The position numbers were made by a program, and so were the translations under genes. The notes beneath the pieces were generated by a model. The model worked only from the letters and a program-made list of their open reading frames with translations, did no database searches and was not told the DNA's origin. From Immersiella caudata (lineage: Eukaryota; Ascomycota; Sordariomycetes; Sordariales; Lasiosphaeriaceae), in the NCBI GenBank assembly GCA_030512335.1, contig JAULSU010000003.1, positions 372,001 to 436,000 of the forward strand: a stretch of 64,000 nucleotides of DNA, given 5' to 3'. Below, in pieces: positions 22,816 through 33,845 of this stretch. How positions within the stretch are numbered: position 1 is the first letter of the stretch; every line of letters begins with the position of its first letter.

Positions 22816-24451
22816 GATTGCCAGCACCAGGCTGAGAGTGGGAGAAGGGTGTCCGCACCCGCGTCAGTGTCGTTGTCGCCGTGATGCGCAGCGATCGATC
22901 CTGCGACTCGAACTCGAATGTTCTCCGGAGTGGCGTCTATGGGTGCCGGGAAGGCAGCACGAGTGCAAGTGTTGGCTGCTAAACGTATATCAACAAAAAC
23001 TCAGACGCGCAAGGCGGAGAAAATGGAAAATTGAAGACGTTTGACGATGCCGCGATGACGGGCCAACACAAGGAAGCAGCTCGGACGATTGCCACAAGCT
23101 CCTGCTGCAGCAAATCAAGCGAAACATGCAGGGGCCCTTCCAAACGAAAAGACCCACTTTGAAGTCTGGTTGACAGTGGCAGGGGGCGAGCTCGGCAGAA
23201 ACGTCTCGAATCTGGAGAAAAAAAAGTCGAAGTTTTGGTGTTCTTAAGATGTTCAAGCGATCTGGTGCTTTATCCAATCTACCGCTGCGAAGGGATCATC
23301 AAGATCTGTGTTTGTTCTTCCGGCCCGTTCTTTGGGCTGCGGCGAAACGTCACTGGGAGCGACGAAGACTGGCAAACTGGTTTTTAGCGCGATGCGGCTG
23401 CCTGCAAGAACGTCATCGGACGCCCAGCCCATCGAAGCGACCAGCCAATCTGATCTACAACAACATCGCTTCGCGGGAGCACCAGAGCATGCAAGCGCTG
23501 AAGATCAACGATGCAAACCCTTTGGATGCCAATGCATCACACTTTCTTGTCCGGTGGTGTCTTTAGGAAACGCGGCGGTTCAGGAATCGTCGGCAGCGCT
23601 TTGTCTCCAGCCATGCGGATGTTTGAACATGGGACAGGCTTTCCTCAGCGTGATTAGATGGTGTCCTTGCAAGATCGTGCGGGAGGGATCCTAGGATGAG
23701 ATTCCTAAAGATAACACGGCATTCTGGGAGTACACCTCCAAACCCTCAGGCCCTGTCGGCCACAGAGACTGCAGGCGACCAAGAGGAAACATCAACGCAG
23801 AAGCTAGATTGAATAGGCAAGCCGGGGCTGCAATACTGCTTGCGTGCGCAGAATCCAATATGAGATAACTTCTGGCCCATAGGTTTTGCAACTATCACAA
23901 ATCCCAGATAAAATTCGGAGGGTGATTTTGCGATGCCAGTGGGAGGGTCTGAGGTCATCCACCGTGCCCCATGGGTCACGTGCCTTTTCCCCACTGCTTC
24001 CCACGGAGAGCCAATCAGCTTGGCGGCCCTGTGAGGTGGCAAGGCCCTCAAAGAATCCCCAAATTCCACCCAAGATCAGCTTTGAAGCGCCATCGAATTG
24101 GTCTTTTCCATCTCAGGTCTGCGCGTCTCTGTGGTGTGCTGGCCTCCCGATCATACTGCCCAACCCCAAACGCCAACGCTGGAGGAATCTTCCACCGTCG
24201 CCTCCCTACCCGACGCAGAAAATCGGCACGGTCGGTAACGCACCGGCCCAGCTCGAGATTCGCCGCGAACCCCACTGCTTTTTGGCCAGTCTGCCGACCG
24301 ATTTGGCCGCAGTCGCCCTCTCCTCAGGCACGAGCCCGGCACCCGCGAGCGAGCCGGGGCCTTCCGATGAGAAGGTGAACACCGCTCCGCACGCTGTTGA
24401 ATGGCGCGCCCTTGAAGCCAGCCGCCGCATCCACATCCCGACATCGTCAAC
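22816..24451. other. Divergent intergenic region between the Ala-rich gene and Doa10
   Basis: About 1.6 kb between two head-to-head starts. No coding region is supported. A CACGTG palindrome (E-box type) lies at 23977-23982, just after CCCATGGGT. The last 300 bp before the Doa10 start are GC-rich with many Pro/Ala-type codons and probably form the transcribed leader. Confidence 0.5.
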
Positions 24452-27400
24452 ATGGGCGACGCCCAACCCGAGCCGTTTCTCGGCCCCGACCTCGCCCGAT
24501 TCCTAAACACCCGCTTCCGCGCCGCCGCTCTCGATGACCCGGCCGAATCCTCCCTACCCGCCCCGGCGGACATCAGCTTCTCGGTCGATCCAGATACGTG
24601 CAGGATATGTCGAGGCGAAGGGACCGAAGACGAACCGCTGTTCTACCCATGCAAGTGCAGCGGCAGCATCAAGTATGTTCACCAGGACTGCTTGATGGAG
24701 TGGCTATCACACTCACAGAAGAAGCACTGCGAGCTTTGCAAAACACCGTTCCGCTTCACGAAGCTATACGCCGCCGACATGCCGAAGGCGCTGCCTCTTC
24801 ACATCTTCATTAGCCACATGGCCAAATACATCTTTCGCAATGTACTGGTTTGGCTCAGAGGCGCGTTGGTAGCCAGCGTGTGGTTGGGATGGTTGCCGTA
24901 CTTGATGCGCTCAGTCTGGGCCTTCTTGTTCTGGATCAGCGACGAGGGTTTGGGGGGCGCTACGCTGTTTGGGAGATCGACCAGCGTGTCTGGAGGGGGA
25001 CTCGACGCGGGAACATTACAAGGGGCGACCGTCTGTCCTTCCAGCCCTCTGTTTGCGGCTACCACGACCGTTTCTACGGTCGGGGGCTTGGGAGAAGGGC
25101 TCTCGATCGGCACTATGCGTCTCGTCAAAAGCCTCTACAACTTCAACCTGTCATCCGCAGACCCGTTGTACTCAACCCTGCTCCGGCTTCTTTTTGGCTC
25201 CGTCGGCGTTGGTGAGAAGACCACAACAGCTCCCTTCATTGCCCCTGTCGCGGTCGTGGAGAAGGCCTATCTCCCTTCCAAATCTCACCCATCGTTGCTC
25301 AGCGAGGTCAGCTTCCTGAAGAACTTGACGCGGCACAGCTCTGTCAATAAGGCCGTTATTGCCACGATTGAGGGTCAGATCATCACGATCCTGGTCATAG
25401 TCTGCTTCATCCTCATCATCCTCGTTAGGGACTACGTTGTTCAACAGCAGCCCGATATCATGCGTGGCGGGTTTGGGCCGGCCGAAGTCCCTGCGCCCGC
25501 GCCACCCCCAGTTCAGCTAGAACCTGCCGCGCTCCCGGCTAACGCCGAGCCTGCTGGGGACCCCGAGCCTGTCCCTACGGGAGATCACGAGATCGGTCAG
25601 AACAATCGGTCATCTTCCGAGGAATCCTTAGAGGGACCACTTTGGCATCCTCGCAGAAACGACCCCTCTCTCGAAGAGTTAGCTGCGATGGCGCGGACGT
25701 ACGCGGAGGGTGATGCGGTGGTGCCAGACATAAACCCTTTCGATCTCCCTCCGCCTTCGCCCACCCTTGCCGACAGGCCGCAAAGCGGCGGGACGCACGG
25801 AGAGACAGCAGCCGCTGCACCGGTTCAGGAATACCTCAAGATCTATCGAGAGGCAGGTGGCGACCCCGAAAAGATTCTGAGGATCGCAAGAGAGCTCAAC
25901 ATGGAGGACAAGCTCGAGTATTGGATCGGGCGAACTAGACTAAAGACGGACCATGGAAAGGCGGTAGGCGAAGAGGGCTCGGGAAGCGGCGCTGTGTCTG
26001 GAACCGCCGGTCCTTCGAGCGTTCGGGCTCATGCTGGCGAGTCCCCCGATACTCTTGCTTCAGATCAGGCACCTGAATGGGCATGGATGGAGGATGTGGC
26101 CTGGCAGCTTGAGCACGACAAAGGAAAGGGCAAGGTGACCGAGTCAGCCGAGGACCAAAACAATCTTCCGCCAGCGTCCCTAGCAAGCCCTTCGAGGCCA
26201 AGGGCAAACACAGACGGGCCGAAGGTCCACGATACCCCGAACCCGCTTGGACACAACAGTTGGTCATTCACCAACATGCCCGGCGAACCAACTGCCCCCC
26301 AACCCAGTCACGAGCCTGAGGGGTCGCGGCCACTCACCGACGACACTGAATCGGAACGACGTCGGTTACAATGGAGCGTGGAGCTGCTCGGCATATCTGG
26401 GCAGGAGGATCAACTCAACCCAGAATCAGCAGATCACGCGAGCGAACAAGACCTAGACTTACCAGCCGCGATGAACGATGCCCCGGTAGTTGAGGCTGAC
26501 GCTGAGCCTGAGGGCGTCCCGGCACGGCAAATTGCGGACGCCCAGCCGCAGCGGCGTCGCCAACCGGGCATCGTCAACGCCCTTGCCGAGTTCATGTGGC
26601 ACGGGATCGACGACATTGACCCGGCCGAGCTCGCCGCTGTTGATCTCGACGACTTCGGTGACGATGATGAGATGCTTGGCCAGGATGATCTTCTCGACGA
26701 CGAGATGGAGCGGCAGCGCGAGGCACTCGAAGCCGCGGTGGAAGCCGGCCTCGACCCAGAGGCGATCGAGGATGCCGAAGACTTGGAGGGCATTCTTGAG
26801 CTCCTCGGCATGCGGGGCCCTGTCGCCGGTCTTTTCCAAAATGCTATCTTCTGTGCCTTCCTCGTTTCGATCACCATCTTCGTAGGAATATTCATTCCTT
26901 ATAACATCGGGCGAATCACTCTGTGGATGGTCGCGAACCCCATGCGACCAGCCCGAATGTTCTTCAGCGTCTCAAAGTTCATCCAGGACTGCTTCGTCAT
27001 AGTTTTTGGTGTTGTATCGTGCGCTGCATCTCTCGCAATCCAGACAGCAGCCTGGCTGGTGAACTGGACGTCTCTCACAGAGTATCTCTCGCCGACGACT
27101 ACAGGTTTCTGGACTTTGGCAGTCAGTGCCTCCAACAGGATAAGCGCCAACTTCATGAAGGAGCTCCCGATCATATCCGCGTCGGAGATGCGCAACTTCT
27201 CCGCTATCAGCCACGAGGCTCTGCTTAACATCCAGGGGTATATTGGACAGGCATTTTCAGCACTCGGCCACACGATCACGTTCCTGTTTGGCGGCGAGTA
27301 CTCCACCAAGAGCGCCGAAGCTCTATCACTCGCTGCGAATGTTTCACAAGTTGCTTGGGCTGGCCTGAAGGATCTGCCAGAGGTTGTCGCCAACCCAAGC

Positions 27401-29656
27401 TCCTGGGTGCTCAACCTGAGCTTGCCAGAATCGACCTCGTTCGTTGACCCAGAGCTCGCATACTGGGACGGCACGGACCGTTTCTGGGCCATTGTCGCCG
27501 GCTATGTCACCATGTCGTTCCTCGCCGGCCTCTACCTGCGCCGAGGCACACCGTTCTCCACCAGTCAAGCCGCCCAAGAATGGGAGGCGGCGCTCATCGA
27601 CGGGCTCAACCAAGCAAGTGGTGTGATGAAGGTCATCCTGATCATTGGAATCGAGATGCTCGTCTTCCCCCTCTACTGCGGGATGCTTCTTGATGTAGCT
27701 CTCTTGCCACTGTTCGAAGCTACCACAGCGAAGTCGCGCCTGTTCTTCACCATGAACTACCCGGTCACGTCGGTGTTTGTGCATTGGTTTGTCGGCACTG
27801 GGTACATGTTCCACTTCGCCCTGTTCGTATCCATGTGCCGTAAGATCATGCGCAAGGGCGTTCTCTACTTCATTCGCGATCCGGATGACCCCGAGTTCCA
27901 CCCGGTCCGCGATGTTCTAGAGCGCAGCGTCACCACTCAGCTGCGGAAGATCCTCTTTTCAGCATTCGTGTATGGGGCCTTGGTCATCATCTGTCTTGGA
28001 GGCGTCGTCTGGGGGCTAGCACTCGCTCTACCGAATGTCTTGCCTGTCCACTACTCTTCCAACGAGCCGGTTCTCGAGTTTCCTATTGACCTCCTGTTCT
28101 ACAACTTCTTGATGCCGCTGGCTGTCAAGTTCTTCAAGCCCAGCGAGGGTCTTCATGCCATGTATACTTGGTGGTTCCGCAAGTGCGCTCGCGTCTTGCG
28201 CATCACCTGGTTCCTTTTCGGCGAGCGGCAGATCGACGAGGAGGGGCACTTGGCATTGAGCGATAGCTCGCCGTGCCGAGATGCGCCGTGGTGGTCAAGG
28301 ATGTTCCTCGAGCTTGACTCCAATACACTCACGGTCGTGCCAAAGACCTGGAACGACGTCTTCGAGGGCGGCACCGCCAAGCCCAGTACTGGCCTCACGA
28401 CGCAAGAGATCATCCTCATGTCGATGAAGAAACGACAGCTCGTGAAGACGGGACAACTCATTCCAGACGGACGATTCGTCCGCACGCCTGCCTCCGACCA
28501 AGTTAAAATTCCCAAGGGTCAGCAAGTGTTCCTCGACGTTGACGAGGAGAACGTGCGGAGAGACGGGAGAGGACGGAACACAGGAGTTGCCGATCTCTAC
28601 TCCAGTAGCCAGTACCAGTTCGTTTATGTCCCGCCTCACTTCCGGGCTCGAGTCTTCCTCTTCATCCTCCTTATATGGGTCTTTGCCGCTGCCACGGGGG
28701 TTGGTATCACAATCGTACCCCTCGTTTTCGGGCGACAGATGTTCAGGCTGCTCATGCCCAGCCACATCCGCACAAACGACATCTACGCCTTCAGCATTGG
28801 GGTCCACATCTTGAGCACCGCGGTATACACTCTGCTCCACTCACGCCAGATCTTTCAGTCTACCAAGAGATCGATCTCTTCGGCCGCTGAGTCTGTCTAC
28901 AACCACGAGGCGGCGCGTCGCGTCTGGGGAGGCGTTGCTCGCGTGGCCAGGGTGCTGTATGCGTACTCCTTCTTGTTTCTTGCCTTCCCCTTCATGGTGT
29001 CTTCTCTAATGGAGTTGTACGCCGTCATTCCCCTCCACGAGTTCATGTACAGCCACCTACTCGGCGGAGATGGTGGGCCTTCGGTGGTGTCAGACAAGGT
29101 GGCGGATCTCAACCCCCGTCACACGGTCCGGATCATCCAGGGATGGACTGTCGGCTTGCTCTACCTCAAGCTCAGCACTCGCATCATTGTTTCTTGGTTC
29201 CCCAACACTAGACTAGCCGCTGCCGTGAGGGCGGTGCTCCGCCGTGGGTGGCTTGATCCTGATCTTGCAGTCCTGACTCGAGCCTTCGTTATCCCCGGCG
29301 TCGTGTTGTGGATCACCGCGGTGGCCACACCGTTGCTCTTCGCCCGGTTCACAGTTGCCAACGGCCTTGCCGAGGCCATTGTCAACACATTTGGCGCAAC
29401 GTTTGCCGACAAATACCCCGACAACCAGCTCTACGATGCGTATCTGGTTCTGATCTATCGCTTGAGCTTCCCTTTCATGGCGCTCAGCGTGGCCACCACC
29501 TTCACTCTTTTGAGCATGTTTGGCGTGTTCCGCAGCTGGAAAGTTCGGATTCGGGACGAGGCGTACCTCATTGGTGAACGTCTCCATAACTTTGGGGTTG
29601 TTAATGGCCCGCCAAAAGCGAGGGGCTCATGGAGGACGGGCGGACAGAGACTGTGA
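24452..29656 (+). CDS. SSM4: Doa10/Ssm4 (MARCH6-type) ER E3 ubiquitin ligase
   Basis: An uninterrupted frame of 1734 residues with no introns. The N-terminus carries a complete RING-CH (C4HC3) finger: C50, C53, C67, C69, H77, C80, C93, C96. Many hydrophobic segments follow from about residue 130 to the C-terminus, separated by a long acidic, low-complexity loop (about 340-800) that includes ELLGMRGP near 785. The layout (RING-CH first, >10 membrane spans, conserved central TEB4/Doa10 region) fits Doa10/Ssm4, usually 1300-1700 residues in fungi. Doa10 sits in the ER and inner nuclear membrane and ubiquitinates ER-associated degradation substrates with Ubc6 and Ubc7. The unbroken length of this gene is a useful control for the base-level quality of the sequence. 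Confidence 0.95.
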   Translation: MGDAQPEPFLGPDLARFLNTRFRAAALDDPAESSLPAPADISFSVDPDTCRICRGEGTEDEPLFYPCKCSGSIKYVHQDCLMEWLSHSQKKHCELCKTPFRFTKLYAADMPKALPLHIFISHMAKYIFRNVLVWLRGALVASVWLGWLPYLMRSVWAFLFWISDEGLGGATLFGRSTSVSGGGLDAGTLQGATVCPSSPLFAATTTVSTVGGLGEGLSIGTMRLVKSLYNFNLSSADPLYSTLLRLLFGSVGVGEKTTTAPFIAPVAVVEKAYLPSKSHPSLLSEVSFLKNLTRHSSVNKAVIATIEGQIITILVIVCFILIILVRDYVVQQQPDIMRGGFGPAEVPAPAPPPVQLEPAALPANAEPAGDPEPVPTGDHEIGQNNRSSSEESLEGPLWHPRRNDPSLEELAAMARTYAEGDAVVPDINPFDLPPPSPTLADRPQSGGTHGETAAAAPVQEYLKIYREAGGDPEKILRIARELNMEDKLEYWIGRTRLKTDHGKAVGEEGSGSGAVSGTAGPSSVRAHAGESPDTLASDQAPEWAWMEDVAWQLEHDKGKGKVTESAEDQNNLPPASLASPSRPRANTDGPKVHDTPNPLGHNSWSFTNMPGEPTAPQPSHEPEGSRPLTDDTESERRRLQWSVELLGISGQEDQLNPESADHASEQDLDLPAAMNDAPVVEADAEPEGVPARQIADAQPQRRRQPGIVNALAEFMWHGIDDIDPAELAAVDLDDFGDDDEMLGQDDLLDDEMERQREALEAAVEAGLDPEAIEDAEDLEGILELLGMRGPVAGLFQNAIFCAFLVSITIFVGIFIPYNIGRITLWMVANPMRPARMFFSVSKFIQDCFVIVFGVVSCAASLAIQTAAWLVNWTSLTEYLSPTTTGFWTLAVSASNRISANFMKELPIISASEMRNFSAISHEALLNIQGYIGQAFSALGHTITFLFGGEYSTKSAEALSLAANVSQVAWAGLKDLPEVVANPSSWVLNLSLPESTSFVDPELAYWDGTDRFWAIVAGYVTMSFLAGLYLRRGTPFSTSQAAQEWEAALIDGLNQASGVMKVILIIGIEMLVFPLYCGMLLDVALLPLFEATTAKSRLFFTMNYPVTSVFVHWFVGTGYMFHFALFVSMCRKIMRKGVLYFIRDPDDPEFHPVRDVLERSVTTQLRKILFSAFVYGALVIICLGGVVWGLALALPNVLPVHYSSNEPVLEFPIDLLFYNFLMPLAVKFFKPSEGLHAMYTWWFRKCARVLRITWFLFGERQIDEEGHLALSDSSPCRDAPWWSRMFLELDSNTLTVVPKTWNDVFEGGTAKPSTGLTTQEIILMSMKKRQLVKTGQLIPDGRFVRTPASDQVKIPKGQQVFLDVDEENVRRDGRGRNTGVADLYSSSQYQFVYVPPHFRARVFLFILLIWVFAAATGVGITIVPLVFGRQMFRLLMPSHIRTNDIYAFSIGVHILSTAVYTLLHSRQIFQSTKRSISSAAESVYNHEAARRVWGGVARVARVLYAYSFLFLAFPFMVSSLMELYAVIPLHEFMYSHLLGGDGGPSVVSDKVADLNPRHTVRIIQGWTVGLLYLKLSTRIIVSWFPNTRLAAAVRAVLRRGWLDPDLAVLTRAFVIPGVVLWITAVATPLLFARFTVANGLAEAIVNTFGATFADKYPDNQLYDAYLVLIYRLSFPFMALSVATTFTLLSMFGVFRSWKVRIRDEAYLIGERLHNFGVVNGPPKARGSWRTGGQRL

Positions 29657-30510
29657 TATGGGACTATCTTAGATAGGGTCCGCACAGGGTTTGTTTTTGT
29701 ATTGCATTTGCTAGCGCATATCGGAGACAGTCGCTACATGACGTGACTCCTACTGGCGTTTGGTGGTCACAGTGGGCTTTTGGACTTTGGTGTACATGAT
29801 GGCGATGGGCCACGATCTATGGGTTTTTTTCTTAGAGATTGACATCATATGCCCTTCTACTGAATCCTCGTGACCTCGAACTTTCCCTCCCCCCCCGTCC
29901 TCGCTCTACAAACTCTAGGTACTGAAAGGACCGCTCATATGTGATCTTGGTCCCTGCTTTCTTCAGTCGATGCTGCCTGGGTAGCCAGGCTAACGGCGCT
30001 GACCTCTTTCCGCCGCCACTTGAGCCGGCTCCAGGCTGCATCTGATTCATCCCCCCGACGAAGATGGCCCTAGCCGAAGTCGATCATGGTGTTCGGTATC
30101 CTGCCCTCCGTCTTTCCTGTACCTCACCCTCACCCTCACCCTCACCCCCTCTTCTGGCGTTCGATTGCCCCTACCCTCATCGATATTCCTCCTCGTAGCA
30201 AAACAGTAAAGAGTCTTCTGCGTTACAGAAAACACCCTTCAGGCTTCCAATCAGCGTGCTACAGCGATACGGTCAACGCACTTCGAACATGCAGTTAACA
30301 CTATAATTACTGCATCCACCCCCTTCAGCGCTGTAGTTATAAGCCCCTTGAACGATGCAGTCAACGCCCTTAACAATGCTGTCAAGCCTGTTCAGCAATT
30401 CTCTCCATGCGCTGAAATACGCCCTATACTACGTAATACAAATCCTCACAGCCGTCTCGTATATACCACAACGCCTTCTGGCGATAGATAAGACCCCGTA
30501 CATCATGTAG
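29657..30510. other. Intergenic 3' region between Doa10 and the second NLR
   Basis: Both genes end here. No gene is supported. From about 30260 to 30400 there are imperfect short repeats of the type GATGCAGTCAACGC / AATGCTGTCAAGC with a period of roughly 20-25 nt. Their origin is unclear. Confidence 0.45.
30124..30148 (+). repeat. Hexanucleotide microsatellite (TCACCC)4
   Basis: Four tandem TCACCC units, extending imperfectly on both sides. The unit differs from the fungal telomeric TTAGGG/CCCTAA, so this is a simple-sequence repeat and not a telomere scar. Confidence 0.8.
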
Positions 30511-33435
30511 TCAAGACTTTTCACCAATCCTGCCGATAGCTACTTCAGAGTCACACCCTCCCTCCTGATCCTCATCAACGCCATCTTCCTTAGTACTCCG
30601 CTTCAACAACACTTCCTCGACGAGCTGTACGGCCTGGAGGCTCTCGGCCGAGTCAACATCAACACCAAGGCTTCTCAGACTCCTAACCAACGTCAACGGC
30701 GGCATGTCAGCTGGGATCACATCAAAGCGACCGCCGAGCACAGCAACGCCAGCCGGATCGCCAACTCCGGTGACACTTGCGCCCCAATCCAACAAGTCAG
30801 TCACCGCACTTGCGTCAAGTCTGTAGGTGGCAATTTGCAGAGGAGTGACGCGGTACCCAACCCCATTGACATCTGCTCCGCACGCAAAGAATTCGTGAGC
30901 CATGCAGTGACCAACCGAGCCCGGAGGATCATAGTGTTCATGATAACCCAAATACGTGCAGAGGGCTGCAGTGGGATCGCCCGCACCAGCTGCAATTTTC
31001 AGAATTTGCTTGTTGCAGCCGTAGTGGGTTTCACGGTTGTTTACATAGCAAGCTTCGGGCCACTCGTTGTAGAAGTCCACAATGCTGCTGGTCCGGACAA
31101 GGTTTGAGAGTCCCCGGGTGCTGATGGGTGTTCTGTAAAGTATCTTATCGATATCGAGAGTCTGTACCAGCTCTTTCGCCAAGAAGAATAGCTCCACAGA
31201 TACGAAGTTGGCGAAGGCGGCGGCATCTGGACAATCCGGAGGCTCCGAATAGGGGATCAAGTGGAAGTAGTAATCGGAGAATTTATGAATGGACCCGAGG
31301 AAGTCCCAGCTTGGCCGAGATGGGTCCAAGACAATACGATAGAGGTCTTTGAGTTGCTGATCTTGGAGCGCATCGCCCTCGCATTCTCTTAATAAGCCAC
31401 CGAGGACTTCGTTGGCGCAGAAATAGCCTGGTCCGCAAAGATAGGGAGCGTGCTCCGTCTCCCAATTTTGAAGTTCAGAAACAACGAGGAGTACACGTCT
31501 GCAATACTCTCGCCTTGCGTAGACCTCCGAAAGCGAGAACTGAGAAGCCGGCCCTTGCGCTATCCGATCGGAGAGAAGAAATTCCTTGACTATATAGTGA
31601 GCGAGTTCGATTACTCCCATCTCATCGTTTTTATGCACAGAGACAGTGAGGAGGCAGCCAGACACACGCCGTAGGTGTGATAAGGTGAGGCCCTGATAAG
31701 TTGTCTCTCCCCATTGGTTGGCTGGCAGCGGATTCAGGAGCCTCAGCAGGACAGTCGTTATGAGGGGGGTGCCGGTAGCTCTCGACTTGCCGCAGATCAG
31801 TGCCAGAGCAGTTTGTACGAGTGTGTAGTCTTCGTCTCGAATTCTTTGGAATATTCGCTCATAAGTCTCATCCAGTGTCTTTGGAAGGCTTCGGATAGCC
31901 ATCTTAGCCGCCTGGGTCTCAGCCATCGGAGGGCATCAATTTGGCAGAATGCCCAACGAAACCTCGCAAAGCTATCAGCGTGTACACCAAGCTACCTTAT
32001 GGAAAGTCAGTGACGTTCACTTACATCCCCTTGGCACCAGAAGAAACAGCGTCTTCGATCTCCACCAGGAGATCCTGGGGCCAATCTGCGAATTCCGAGT
32101 ACAATCTCAGGGCATTGTGGGTAAATACCCTGATGTCCTCAGCAATGAGGTCATTTTCCATCGGGATGTCGACTGAAATAGGAGCAATGATGGATTCAAT
32201 ATCGACGTATTCCCGGCTTGTTGCCAAGAGGCGTACTTTCTGATACCGCTCATCGGTCGCCAGGTCTCGGATCACACGAAGAAGAGTGTCTCTCGGATAG
32301 CTCTCATCCACAGCATCTATGATAAAGTAAACGTGATCGAACTCCTGCAGGATTGACTCCAATGCGTCAAGAAGTTGAGTGACGCTTGGCTCGTGGTTGA
32401 TCTTCAAAAGACTCATGATCTTTCTTGGGACGGTATCTGACTGTCGACACAGCTGGCCGATCAGCCACCTCAGGAATGGTTTAGCTTCGTCTTGGTTGCG
32501 CACGAAGTGGCAGTAGTAGTATACCACGGGTTCTTTGCTTGTTCGGCTTGCGCATCTGGCTTCCTCTACCAGGAATGAAGCGAGCACCGTCTTACCCGCA
32601 CCCGAAATTCCGTGGATCCACAAGAATCGTTGTGCTCCTTGCATCCAGGCGCTCCAATGTGGTGAACGGGTCATCCATCCCCCAGTGTGATCTTCTCGTT
32701 GTTCGTAAGAGTCGTTGTGTCTGCGAGTTGGGTTCGTATGCTCGACCCAGCTGCAAAATTCACGGTGCTCCTTTGCCTTTCACGTTTGTCAGCGGGCTGT
32801 CAGTACTTCTCCAGCATATTTAAGATACTTACAGTGAGTGTTTGTCGAATCGCGCTGAGATTGGCCTTGACATCCTTAAGATCCTTTCTGCAGTGGAAAT
32901 ATTAGTGTACACGAACTATCCTGGCCGAAAAAAAAGAGAAGAAAAAAGACAAGGAAAAAAACATTCGTGGTTCAACAGGTACTGACGACGAATCGGCGGT
33001 GATGGCTAGCGCAATGCTTTCTTTATACCGAGATATTTCCGCAAGCAGTTTGGTGGCCTTTGACTGACGGAGAGGCCAAGCAAGATGCTTCAACATGTCG
33101 GCGGTCTTTCGCCGTTTCTGAGCGGGTGGGCGGGTCTGCAGAGGAAGGAGCTCTTCCAACATGCCAACAGCCTTGCGGCAGCCTTCGATAGGCCCATCTC
33201 GGCCCGACAAACGCGTGAGGAGGCCCGGGGTGTCGCTATTGTCTGGCTCGATACCGGCCAAGTAATGCAGGGTCTCAAGGAGAGCTTTGAGTGAGGTATC
33301 CTCGACGAGGACGGTCTTGATGTCGTGGGGGCAGTCGTCCAAGGCCTCGAGGTAGAATTTGGAAACGGTGATGAGTCGGTCGGTGAGTTGAATGAAGGCC
33401 ACGATGCTGGCGCCAAAGGCCACGATTTCGGCCAT
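30511..33435 (-). pseudogene. STAND/NLR protein: N-terminal HeLo-like/STAND domain, NACHT, degenerate ankyrin tail; one frameshift
   Basis: The ATG at 33435 opens a helical N-terminal domain of the kind common in fungal STAND proteins (MAEIVAFGASIVAFIQLTDR...). Exons: 33435-32987, 32887-32833, 32776 to ~32026, then from ~31964. Introns are 32888-32986 (99 nt), 32777-32832 (56 nt, GCTGAC branch) and ~31965-32025 (GTAAGT/CGAG). NACHT signatures are Walker A GISGAGKT and Walker B VYFIIDAVDES. After the third intron the MFRWAFCQIDAL motif is in one frame, but LPKTLDETYERIF, normally close behind it, is one base away; the break is near 31928-31936. The remaining frame runs without stops to TCA at 30511 and ends with weak ankyrin-like segments (ACGADVNG, TPLQIATY). 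If the indel is real the gene is dead; otherwise it would be an intact ~880-residue NLR. No HRAM motif is seen at its N-terminus. Confidence 0.75.
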
Positions 33436-33845
33436 TGCAAATTAATTCAGACCGGTGGTCGTTGGGCCATGCCGTGAGAGTCAGACGATGAAAATTCCCT
33501 CTAGGAGATTGCGGGGAAGCCCAGGCAGAAGCCGCGTTTCGCTGCCCAATGAGGTAGAGAGGGCTACGCCTCACGAAGGAAGGGGCGGAAAGGATGTTAG
33601 GGGGATTGGATTAGGGTTCACTGCCATGAGTGCAGCGTCGTCTCCCTCTCCCCAACTACCTCCTCCCATTTTGGGTTCCCAATGTGTAATTTCATTCGAA
33701 CTCGGGCATGAAACAAAGCTACGAGTGCGCGGTTGCAACATTTTTAAAACCTCCCATCAAGCCCAAAACTGCAGCATCACTCGAGATGTAAAGACCAACG
33801 TCGCTGGCAACTCTAAAACGTGTCCTATTTCATTTCTACCTCCCC
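33436..33845. other. Intergenic between the NLR start and the transporter stop
   Basis: About 410 bp holding the NLR promoter and the transporter terminator (both genes are on minus). No gene or clear TATA box is recognised. Confidence 0.45.

Noticed and set aside
30124..30148. Telomere-like (TCACCC)n
   Set aside because: The unit is not TTAGGG/CCCTAA and lies between two ordinary genes; a plain microsatellite.
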